A DNA stretch of 28,529 nt from JBGSIZ01 sp041742255. Its GTDB lineage: Bacteria > Pseudomonadota > Alphaproteobacteria > Rhodobacterales > Rhodobacteraceae. A program made the position numbers and the translations under genes. Below the pieces are notes generated by a model, which was given only the letters and a program-made list of their open reading frames with translations, did no database searches and was not told the DNA's origin. Positions 1 to 6,539 of this stretch are shown here, piece after piece. The stretch covers positions 1-28,529 of the forward strand of contig JBGSIZ010000204.1 of NCBI GenBank assembly GCA_041742255.1. The letters are read 5' to 3'. The first letter of the stretch is position 1; each line of letters starts with the position of its first letter.

Positions 1-1
1 G

Positions 2-220
2 TCGGCCTGCGGCGTGCCCGACTATCTGCGGGCGACAACCCGTCTGACCGCCCGGTTGGCCGATGCGGTGCAGGCCGCCCATCTGCGTTTGCGCGACGGC
101 GCGCCGATCCTGCAATCGAGTGCTGTCAACGTCACGCCAGACGGTATTGCGGTGGAATTCGGCCTGACATGGTTCGCAGGCGACCGCGTGACGCTCACAC
201 TTTCTGCCGCAGACCTGTAA
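2..220 (+). CDS. phnF: PhnF-type GntR/UTRA transcriptional regulator, C-terminal fragment
   Basis: This is the 3' end of a gene that starts before the window; about 72 residues are visible and no start codon is needed. The segment reads YLRATTRLTARLADAVQA, then a Pro-Ile-Leu strand, then GIAVEFGLTWFAGDRVTLTL. That is the usual end of a UTRA effector-binding domain in HutC/PhnF-type GntR regulators, where a 'G-x-x-IEYG-x-T-x-FAGDRV' pattern is conserved. The DNA-binding half lies outside. It ends 66 bp before phnM on the same strand and sits in a phosphonate locus, so PhnF, a regulator of phosphonate genes, is the best call. Another UTRA-domain regulator cannot be excluded from this fragment alone. 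Confidence 0.72.
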   Translation, partial: SACGVPDYLRATTRLTARLADAVQAAHLRLRDGAPILQSSAVNVTPDGIAVEFGLTWFAGDRVTLTLSAADL

Positions 221-238
221 CTGACATAAAACCGAAAT
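221..238 (+). promoter_or_regulatory. Candidate Pho-box-like half site upstream of phnM
   Basis: CTGACATAAAACCGAAAT lies directly after the phnF stop codon, about 50 bp before phnM. Its first seven bases match the PhoB half-site CTGTCAT at six positions and are followed by an A-rich four-base spacer; the second half-site is poor. The opening resembles the element upstream of phnC (6225-6253, read on the minus strand). Seen: the sequence match. Inferred: PhoB control. Confidence 0.3.
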
Positions 239-286
239 ATCCACAGGGTATGCCTGTCCCCCAAAGACGTAGAAGCGAGCAGGTAT

Positions 287-1489
287 ATGACCTTTGTCCT
301 TCCCCCCTTGCGCCTTGTCGGCGCGTTGTCGTTGCGTGACCGCACGTTGCAGGCCCGCACCGTGGCGGTGGCGGGTGGGCGCATTTCTGCGGGACCGTTT
401 CCAGCCGTGGACCTGACCGGGTATTACGTCCTTCCGGGGATCATCGACCTGCACGGCGACGCGTTCGAACGCCATATCGCGCCGCGTCCATCTGCCCCGT
501 TTTCCATCGAAACCGGATTGGTTGGGGCCGACCGTGACGCCGCCGCCAATGGTGTGACCACCGCGTGGCTCGCGCAATGCTGGTCATGGGAAGGGGGCAT
601 GCGCGGCCCCGATTTCGCGGAGGAGGTGATGGAGGCCCTGCGCATCTACAAACCCCACGCCCAGACCGATCTGCGGTTGCAACTGCGCTATGAAACCCAC
701 GAACACGACACCGCAGACCGGATGCTGGCCGCGATCCGCCGTTGGGGTATTGATTACGTCGTGTTCAACAATCATCTGGACGAGGCGCTGAATATGGCGC
801 TGACCAATCCCGCGGATTTGTCGTCCTGGGCGCGCCGGTCTGGCAAAACCGCCGCCGAATTGCTGACCGTGGTCACATCCGCCCGCGACCGGGGCCGCGA
901 GGTTCCCCGCCGTCTGGCCAAACTCGCCGAGGCCTTTGACACCTTGGGCGTTCATTACGGGTCCCACGACGACCCCGACGCCGAAACCCGCGAAACGTTT
1001 TCGATGATCGGTGCCAAGATATGTGAATTCCCCCTGACCCGAGAGGCCGCCGCTGTGGCCCGCGCCGTGGGCAATCCGGTGGTCATGGGCGCCCCCAATG
1101 TGGTGCGCGGCGGATCGCAGGCCGGCAATATCTCTGCTGCCAAACTGGTCAAGCTGGGCAAGGTTAGCGCGCTGGTGTCCGATTACTACTATCCCGCCTT
1201 GGCGCAGGCCGCGTTCCGTCTGGTCGATGATGGCGTGCTGGACCTGCCCGCCGCGTGGCGTCTGATATCCGAAAACCCGGCCCGCATCATGGACATGCCC
1301 GACCGGGGCGTGATCGAACAGGGCAAGCGCGCCGATCTGGTGGTGATCCACCAGAAAACCCGCCGGGTTGAGGCCACGATCTGTGAAGGCCGCGTCAGTT
1401 TCATGACCGGCGAAGTGGCCCGCCGTTTTTTTGAGGCGGGTCAACCGATGGCTGGGACCGATGCAGCAGGCCGCGTGGCCGCCGAATAA
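287..1489 (+). CDS. phnM: Alpha-D-ribose 1-methylphosphonate 5-triphosphate diphosphatase PhnM
   Basis: PhnM is a cytoplasmic metal-dependent amidohydrolase-family enzyme. It removes pyrophosphate from ribose-1-phosphonate-5-triphosphate to give the 5-phosphate on which the C-P lyase PhnJ acts. The 400-residue protein shows the family marks in order: an N-terminal beta-sandwich strand region, LPGIIDLHGDAFERHI (metal-site His and Asp, about residues 49-64), YGSHDDPDAETR near 225-236, VMGAPNVVRGGSQAGN near 266-281 and LVSDYYYP near 299-306. E. coli PhnM is about 378 residues, so this one is slightly long. The ATG at 287 follows a weak AGCAGG ribosome site. The gene runs in the same direction as phnF, and its stop lies 3 bp from the stop of the convergent acyltransferase gene. 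Identification is firm. Confidence 0.95.
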   Translation: MTFVLPPLRLVGALSLRDRTLQARTVAVAGGRISAGPFPAVDLTGYYVLPGIIDLHGDAFERHIAPRPSAPFSIETGLVGADRDAAANGVTTAWLAQCWSWEGGMRGPDFAEEVMEALRIYKPHAQTDLRLQLRYETHEHDTADRMLAAIRRWGIDYVVFNNHLDEALNMALTNPADLSSWARRSGKTAAELLTVVTSARDRGREVPRRLAKLAEAFDTLGVHYGSHDDPDAETRETFSMIGAKICEFPLTREAAAVARAVGNPVVMGAPNVVRGGSQAGNISAAKLVKLGKVSALVSDYYYPALAQAAFRLVDDGVLDLPAAWRLISENPARIMDMPDRGVIEQGKRADLVVIHQKTRRVEATICEGRVSFMTGEVARRFFEAGQPMAGTDAAGRVAAE

Positions 1490-1492
1490 CGG

Positions 1493-2110
1493 TTACCCGC
1501 CGTAAGCCGCCAGAAACTCTGCCGCCTGCATCTGTCGGAAATCGGGCAGGGCGGTGCGCAACCGGTCGTGGTCCCAGTCCCACCATGCGAGTGCGATCAT
1601 CCGGTCCGCGATGTCCGGCGGTTGCCGGTCCCGGATGGGCCGCGCCGGGTTTCCCGCCACGATGGTATAGGGCGCCACGTCCCGCGTCACCACCGCCCCG
1701 GACCCCACAACCGCCCCGTGCCCAACCGTCACCTCTGGTTTGATCATCGCCCCGTGGCCGATCCATGTGTCGTGCCCGATGGTCGTTCGACGACTGCGCC
1801 GGTGGTCAAACCATGCGGCATCCTCTGGCTCGTCATTCCAGTAGGACGCCGAGCGATACATGAAATGGTGCAACGATGCCCGGTCCAGCGGGTGATCCGT
1901 GGCCCCAATCCGCACGAACGCCGCGATATTGGCGAATTTGCCGATGCTGGTGTTGGCGATGTCGCAGAACCGGTCGCAATACGAATAATCGCCCATCTGA
2001 CTATGTGCCATCCGGGTGCCCGTGCCCAATTCGGTGAACCGCCCGAACGTGGCATCCGTCAGGGTGCAATCGGCGTGGATCAGCGGCGCATCAGGCGATA
2101 GTTTTGGCAA
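1493..2110 (-). CDS. Hexapeptide-repeat acyltransferase of the phosphonate locus
   Basis: A 205-residue left-handed beta-helix (LbH) acyltransferase. Imperfect hexapeptide repeats run from about residue 8 to 65 and again from 110 to 150 (TIGHDTWIGHGAMIKPEVTVGHGAVV), followed by the VAGNPAR motif typical of the xenobiotic acetyltransferase/CatB group. A His in the loop near ATDHPLD is the likely catalytic base. Proteins of this type recur in alphaproteobacterial phn operons, but their substrate is not settled; acetylation of an aminophosphonate is a possibility. It is the last gene of phnC-D-E-E, 21 bp after the long phnE. The start used is TTG; the N-terminus MPKLSPDAPLIHADCTL fits the family, while the first ATG (residue 34) would remove helix coils. 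The weak start may keep expression low. Confidence 0.85.
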   Translation of the reverse strand: MPKLSPDAPLIHADCTLTDATFGRFTELGTGTRMAHSQMGDYSYCDRFCDIANTSIGKFANIAAFVRIGATDHPLDRASLHHFMYRSASYWNDEPEDAAWFDHRRSRRTTIGHDTWIGHGAMIKPEVTVGHGAVVGSGAVVTRDVAPYTIVAGNPARPIRDRQPPDIADRMIALAWWDWDHDRLRTALPDFRQMQAAEFLAAYGG

Positions 2111-2131
2111 GGGTGGTGTTCCCGCGTGTGG

Positions 2132-3457
2132 TTAGTGGCCGCCGTCGCTGCCTTGGATCAGCTTGCGCCGGATCATTCCCGAAAGCCAATCCATGACCAT
2201 CACCATCAGCACGATCAGAGCGATGTAATAGCTGACTTCTTCCCAGTCTTTCTGGGTCTGCATGGCCTGCGTCAGGAACAATCCGATCCCGCCCCCGGTG
2301 ATGGCCCCGATGATTGTGGCGGACCGGGTGTTGGATTCAAAGTAATACAGGATCTGGCTGAGAAGAACCGGCGTCACCTGCGGGATGACCCCGAACCGGT
2401 ATTGCTGCACTGCCCCGGCCCCGGTGGATTTGATCCCCTCGATCTGTTTGTCATCGACGTTTTCCAACGCTTCGGAAAAACTTTTGCCAAAGCTGCCGGT
2501 GTCGGTGACCAGAATGGCCAACGCCCCCGTCAGCGGTCCGGGGCCGAACGCCCGGCTCAGGATGATGGTCCAGATCAGGCCATCCACCCCCCGGACAAAG
2601 TCGAACACCCGCCGCACCGCAAACCGAACCGCCACCAGAGGCGCGAAATTCTTGGCCGCAAGGAACGCCAGCGGCAAGGCCACCACGGCCCCCCCGAACG
2701 TGCCCAGAAACGCCATCAGAACCGTTTCCCCGATCGCCCAGAAGACATCCGCGTGCCGCCACATCCCGTTGCTCAGGAAATCCTGCACCGCCCCTGTGAT
2801 GTTACTGCGCGCGGGGTCCAGTTGCGGGCCGGTCAGCAGCGTCATGAACCCCACGTTGTGATAGGGGCTGTCAAGCGTGAACCAGAACAGTTCCCAGCCA
2901 AAGGAATAGCGGAACACCTCGGTCTTGGACCGGGTGACCGTCAGGCGACCGGCGTCCGTGGTGATTGCCACCCGCGTGTCGGATGCGTTGACCCAGTCGG
3001 GCGGTGTGTCGCCCAGATTGGTCACCACGCGGTCATCCACCACCTGAATGTCGATGGTGCCGTAGTCCGGCACGTCATAGGTCACGCGGGCATCGGGCAG
3101 GAACCGCACCACATGGCCGCCGTCAAGGTCGATCACCGTATCGGCCCCTTGCTGCGTGACCCATGCGGGGGCTGTGCCGGGGCCATAAGTGCCCTTGCGT
3201 TCGCCCTCGATGGCGAACTCTGTCTCGCCGCTGGCGTTATCGCGGCTGACGTGGGTTTTATAGCTGTAGCTGTCCGCGACCAGCGTGGCCGCGTTGTCCA
3301 TCCGGGCGCGGTCCGCAAGCCCGGCCACGTCGAAGGCCACGAAGATATAGACCAGATACGCCAGGATCACCGCAGGCACCGCCATGGCCGTGATCCGTTT
3401 GCGCGCGAACAGCTTGTCGGCTTGTGTGTGCAGGTCTGTCATGTCTGCCATGGTCAT
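2132..3457 (-). CDS. phnE: Phosphonate ABC transporter permease PhnE (long form)
   Basis: Inner-membrane permease of the phosphonate importer, 441 residues. A first membrane helix (about 21-44) is followed by a large polar stretch (about 45-235) and then the usual binding-protein-dependent permease domain. In that domain the EAA loop is recognisable around SEALENVDDKQIEGIKSTGAG, before the final helices and a GGGIGLFL segment. Ordinary PhnE proteins are near 260-290 residues, so the extra ~150-190 residues are the polar, probably periplasmic, insert. The start ATG overlaps the stop of the preceding phnE by 4 bp (ATGA), with AAGGAC upstream, indicating translational coupling. The two PhnE proteins probably form a heterodimer with PhnC. 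Confidence 0.93.
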   Translation of the reverse strand: MTMADMTDLHTQADKLFARKRITAMAVPAVILAYLVYIFVAFDVAGLADRARMDNAATLVADSYSYKTHVSRDNASGETEFAIEGERKGTYGPGTAPAWVTQQGADTVIDLDGGHVVRFLPDARVTYDVPDYGTIDIQVVDDRVVTNLGDTPPDWVNASDTRVAITTDAGRLTVTRSKTEVFRYSFGWELFWFTLDSPYHNVGFMTLLTGPQLDPARSNITGAVQDFLSNGMWRHADVFWAIGETVLMAFLGTFGGAVVALPLAFLAAKNFAPLVAVRFAVRRVFDFVRGVDGLIWTIILSRAFGPGPLTGALAILVTDTGSFGKSFSEALENVDDKQIEGIKSTGAGAVQQYRFGVIPQVTPVLLSQILYYFESNTRSATIIGAITGGGIGLFLTQAMQTQKDWEEVSYYIALIVLMVMVMDWLSGMIRRKLIQGSDGGH

Positions 3458-4326
3458 GCTGCGTGTCCTTTGGTCAGACGGTTGCGATAGTGGCTGGAGA
3501 CCTGATCGAAAAACACGATTGTGAGGAACAGCAGCACAAAAATAGCGGCGGCAAGGTCGAATTTACCCATCCCGAAGGTCATCGCGTTGCGCAGTTCATA
3601 GCCGATGCCGCCCGCCCCCACGAAGCCAAGGATGGCCGAGGCCCGGATGTTGATCTCGAACCGCATCAACGTATAGCTGAGGTAGTTGGGGGCCACTTGC
3701 GGGATCACGCCCAGAAACATCCGCTGGGACCAGCTTGCGCCCACTGATTGCAGCCCTTCGACCGGTTTGAGGTCGGCGTTCTCGGCCACCTCGGAATACA
3801 GTTTCCCCAGTGCGCCCGCCGTGTGCAGCGCGATGGCGATCATCGCAGGCACCGGCCCGCCCCCAAGGATAAAAATCAGAACAAGCGCGATAACGATTTC
3901 CGGGATGGCCCGCAGCACGTCCATGATCCGCCGGAACACCGGGATCAGACGGGGCCAGCGCGCCAGCCCACGCGTGGACAACAGCGACAGGATCAACCCA
4001 AAGAACGCGCCGACCAGTGTCGAGACAGCCGCGATGTTGATGGTTTCAATCAGCGCCGGGAAATAGGTGGCAAGGTTGGCGGGCATCCGGTCGATCCGCT
4101 GCCATGCCTCGGACAACACGCCTGCCGGAAAATCGAACAGTTGCGGCAACCCGGACCAGAATCCGCCCGCGCTGCGTTCGGCCACGGTTTGGAACCCGGT
4201 GATCATCATGATGACGAAAATGGCCAGGATGATCCCGCCATAGGCCCGTTTGCGCCGCGTCATCGCCATATAGCTGTCGCGGGTCGCCCCAAGCGCTTGT
4301 CCACCGGATACCGAAATGTCTGCCAT
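3454..4326 (-). CDS. phnE: Phosphonate ABC transporter permease PhnE (short form)
   Basis: A 290-residue inner-membrane permease of the phosphonate/phosphite family. A first helix (about 31-48, IILAIFVIMMITGFQTV) is followed by a periplasmic loop and the permease domain. The coupling loop reads SEVAENADLKPVEGLQSVGAS, and the C-terminal half carries ASAILGFVGAGGIGYELR, the PhnE hallmark. It lies between phnD (68 bp upstream, with a hairpin in the gap) and the long phnE (4-bp overlap). The ATG is preceded by GGCAGGATC. It should pair with the long PhnE as the membrane channel driven by PhnC. Confidence 0.94.
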   Translation of the reverse strand: MADISVSGGQALGATRDSYMAMTRRKRAYGGIILAIFVIMMITGFQTVAERSAGGFWSGLPQLFDFPAGVLSEAWQRIDRMPANLATYFPALIETINIAAVSTLVGAFFGLILSLLSTRGLARWPRLIPVFRRIMDVLRAIPEIVIALVLIFILGGGPVPAMIAIALHTAGALGKLYSEVAENADLKPVEGLQSVGASWSQRMFLGVIPQVAPNYLSYTLMRFEINIRASAILGFVGAGGIGYELRNAMTFGMGKFDLAAAIFVLLFLTIVFFDQVSSHYRNRLTKGHAA

Positions 4327-4349
4327 GATCCTGCCTGTCCTGAAACGAT

Positions 4350-4377
4350 GCAGGCCCCGCCGGGTGGCGGAGCCTGC
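4350..4377 (-). terminator. Intercistronic stem-loop between phnD and phnE
   Basis: GCAGGC and CCGCC pair with GGCGG and GCCTGC around a GGGT loop, with a single C/A mismatch, giving an 11-pair GC-rich stem. There is no T-run on the minus strand, so it is more likely an mRNA-stabilising or attenuating structure after the binding-protein gene than a full terminator. Confidence 0.6.
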
Positions 4378-4394
4378 GAGTGGGTGGAGGGATC

Positions 4395-5306
4395 TTAGTT
4401 CCCGATCTCGGCCTGACGCACGGCGATGATCGATTCGTAGGCGTCGTGGGTGATCGGCTCGAAACCAGCGGTTTCACCGGCGGCCACGCCATAGGCGCAG
4501 TCGGCGTCCTTGGCGATCAGGCCTTGGGTCAGTTCGATCATCTTGGCCTTCACGTCATCGGGCAGTGCTGTGCGCAGAACGATGGGGCCTTCGGGGATCG
4601 GCTTGGACCGCCAGATTTCCACGATGTCGTTCATGTCCACAAGGCCCGCGTCCACGGCCCGGCGCAGCGCGCCCGAGTTGTAGCCGTCTTCCCAGTTGCC
4701 CTGGCCATCGGCCCAGGTCACACCGGCGTCGATGTCGCCATTGGCCACGGCCACGATGGTCTGCTCATGACCACCGGTGAACCGCACTTCGCCGAAATAG
4801 GCGCCCGATTCCATGGTCGAACCGGTCTGCATCGGGATTTCCACGGAGGGGATCAGGTAGCCCGAGGTCGAGTTCGGATCGCCGAAACCAAACACCTTGC
4901 CCTGCACGCCTTCGAGGCTGGTGATGCCGCTGTCCACACGGGCAAAGCCGATGGAGTAGTAGGTGAACGAACCGTCGAGGTTGGTCTTGACCAGAACCGG
5001 TTCGACCGCTTCGGGGTCTTCCAGATAAACGGCAGCGTAGGACGACGCGCCCAGCCATGCCATATCCAGCGTGCCACCGATCAGGCCCTGAATGACGCCG
5101 TTGTAGTCAGCGGCGGTGAACAGGCGGGTGGGGACGCCCAGTGCTTCTTCGGTGTAGGCGCGGAAACATTCGTTGGACGCCAGACGGTCCTGAGCGTTTT
5201 CGCCGCCCAAAAGGCCGATCCGGAATTCGGTGATCGCGTGGCCTTCGGCAAAGACGGGGGTGGTCAGCGCAGTGGTCGCAAGTGCGAGTGCAAGGATCTT
5301 TTTCAT
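4395..5306 (-). CDS. phnD: Phosphonate ABC transporter periplasmic binding protein PhnD
   Basis: Periplasmic phosphonate-binding protein, 303 residues. It has a clear Sec signal peptide (MKKILALALATTALTTPVFA, cleavage near residue 20-22). The mature part shows the phosphate/phosphite/phosphonate-binding family pattern: FRIGLLGGENAQDRL, GVPTRLFTAADYNGVIQGL, LDMAWLGASSYA, FGFGDPNSTSGYLIPS and DAGVTWADG. The reading frame extends further upstream, but the ATG at 5306 is chosen because it opens the signal peptide and follows a GGAGAG ribosome site; the upstream part is Arg/Pro-rich and not family-like. It lies 55 bp after phnC. It captures phosphonates or their esters for the PhnE pair. Confidence 0.96.
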   Translation of the reverse strand: MKKILALALATTALTTPVFAEGHAITEFRIGLLGGENAQDRLASNECFRAYTEEALGVPTRLFTAADYNGVIQGLIGGTLDMAWLGASSYAAVYLEDPEAVEPVLVKTNLDGSFTYYSIGFARVDSGITSLEGVQGKVFGFGDPNSTSGYLIPSVEIPMQTGSTMESGAYFGEVRFTGGHEQTIVAVANGDIDAGVTWADGQGNWEDGYNSGALRRAVDAGLVDMNDIVEIWRSKPIPEGPIVLRTALPDDVKAKMIELTQGLIAKDADCAYGVAAGETAGFEPITHDAYESIIAVRQAEIGN

Positions 5307-5361
5307 CGTTCTCTCCGGTTGAATGCCCATGCCCGTTTGGAGCATGCGGCGGGTAAAGGGA

Positions 5362-6174
5362 TCAGGCCGTGGCCCAGGACGCCGCGCTGGGCGCGTCCAG
5401 TGTGTCAATCGAGGTCGAGGTCGCGGCTTCGGAAAATTCCGCGCCGGCCCCGTAAATCTCACGCGCGACATCGGTGGTCAGTTGGTCGGGGCGGCCATCA
5501 AACACGACCCGCCCGTCGCGCATCCCGATCACCCGGTCGCAATACCGCCGGGCGGTATCCAGCGTGTGCAGGTTGCAGATGACCGTGCGGTTGTCTTCTT
5601 CGTGGATGCGCCGCAGCGTATCCATCACGATCTGGGCGTTCATCGGGTCAAGGCTTGCGATGGGTTCATCGGCCAGAATGATTTTCGGGTCCTGCATCAG
5701 GGCCCGCGCAATCGCGACCCGCTGTTGCTGTCCACCTGACAGCGCCTCGGCCCGTTTGGCCGCCTGTTCGGCGATGCCAAGCCGACCCAGAATGTCGATG
5801 GCCCGGTGAATGTCCGCCCGCGGATAGAGGTTGAACATGGTCATCACGGCGGATCGCCGGTTCAGCGTTCCGTGCAGCACGTTGGACACCACGTCCATGC
5901 GCGGCACCAGATTGAACTGTTGAAAGATCATCGCGCACTGCGATTGCCAGGCCCGTTTGGCCCCGCCCGTAAGCATCGACACGTCCTGCCCCTGAAACGT
6001 GATGGACCCGGACGTGGCATCCGCCCACCGGTTCATCATACGCAACAAGGGGGATTTGCCCGCCCCGGACCGCCCGATGATCCCGATCATCATCGGCGCA
6101 TCCACCGTGAACGACACCGCATCCACTGCGTTCTTGGTGCCGAACTGTTTGGTCAGTTTATCAACTGTCAGCAT
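5362..6174 (-). CDS. phnC: Phosphonate ABC transporter ATP-binding protein PhnC
   Basis: Cytoplasmic ATPase of the phosphonate importer, 270 residues from the ATG at 6174 (MLTVDKLTKQFG), which matches the usual N-terminus; GGGGA lies just upstream and two in-frame ATGs farther up are less likely. Motifs: Walker A GRSGAGKS at 34-41, Q-loop in MIFQQFNLVPRMDVVSNVLHG, signature LSGGQQQRVAIARAL, Walker B IILADEP, D-loop SLDP, H-loop NLHTLD. One oddity: the residue after GKS is Pro (codon CCC, P42) where ABC ATPases nearly always have Thr. First gene of phnC-D-E-E-acyltransferase. A Pho-box-like element lies about 50-80 bp upstream. Family assignment is firm; activity of this copy is open because of P42. 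Confidence 0.95.
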   Translation of the reverse strand: MLTVDKLTKQFGTKNAVDAVSFTVDAPMMIGIIGRSGAGKSPLLRMMNRWADATSGSITFQGQDVSMLTGGAKRAWQSQCAMIFQQFNLVPRMDVVSNVLHGTLNRRSAVMTMFNLYPRADIHRAIDILGRLGIAEQAAKRAEALSGGQQQRVAIARALMQDPKIILADEPIASLDPMNAQIVMDTLRRIHEEDNRTVICNLHTLDTARRYCDRVIGMRDGRVVFDGRPDQLTTDVAREIYGAGAEFSEAATSTSIDTLDAPSAASWATA

Positions 6175-6224
6175 GCCTGTCCCCATCTGTCCCGGTCCAC
6201 CTAAGGACGCCAAGAATCGAGACT

Positions 6225-6253
6225 GTGTCAGTTGGGCAAAGGTTTTGTGACAA
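6225..6253 (-). promoter_or_regulatory. Candidate Pho-box-like direct repeats upstream of phnC
   Basis: On the minus strand TTGTCAC (6253-6247) and CTGACAC (6231-6225) lie in direct orientation exactly 22 bp apart, two 11-bp PhoB periods. The unit between them (CCTTTGC) matches poorly. Each outer unit matches CTGTCAT at five of seven positions. The position, about 50-80 bp before phnC, fits a PhoB-activated promoter; no clear -10 box is visible. Inferred function. Confidence 0.38.
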
Positions 6254-6314
6254 CGCCTGCGGGGCGCGCGGCCGTTCCCGCAAGGGTTGCAAGCCCCGGA
6301 TGGCGGACGCCCCC

Positions 6315-6343
6315 TTGACCCTCAATTGCGCATCTTCTATGCA
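6315..6343 (+). promoter_or_regulatory. Sigma-70-type promoter of tRNA-Gly
   Basis: TTGACC (6315-6320) and TATGCA (6338-6343) are separated by 17 bp, and the -10 box ends 13 bp before the first base of the tRNA. This is a near-consensus housekeeping promoter at the distance expected for a short tRNA leader. Confidence 0.65.
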
Positions 6344-6356
6344 CAGCATTGGTTTT

Positions 6357-6430
6357 GCGGGCGTTGTGTAATGGTAAGACCCTTGCCTTCCAAGCAAGAG
6401 ACGCGGGTTCGATTCCCGCCGCCCGCTCCA
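6357..6430 (+). tRNA. tRNA-Gly (anticodon TCC), CCA encoded
   Basis: The cloverleaf folds fully: acceptor GCGGGCG pairs with CGCCCGC (6420-6426), the D-arm contains TAATGGTA, the anticodon stem CTTGC/GCAAG encloses loop CTTCCAA with anticodon TCC, and the T-arm GCGGG-TTCGATT-CCCGC is perfect. The discriminator is T and the 3' CCA (6428-6430) is encoded. It reads GGA/GGG glycine codons. It is a single gene between divergent phnC and the ABC exporter; no integrase or duplicated 3' end is seen nearby. Confidence 0.97.
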
Positions 6431-6539
6431 CCCCAATCCCGAAACCAGACGAATGGTCGCGCCCGCCTTTGCGCCTGCCGTGCTTGAGTATTGGGACGCA
6501 GGGGCATAAGGAAACCCGACCCAAACCAAGAGGCCCATC

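Noticed and set aside
2126..3490. Open frame of 454 codons on the plus strand
   Set aside because: Antisense to the long phnE; low-complexity His/Asp/Gly-rich translation with no family pattern.
6357..6430. tRNA-Gly as an integration site of a mobile element
   Set aside because: No integrase gene, no second copy of the tRNA 3' end and no change in gene content or base use nearby.
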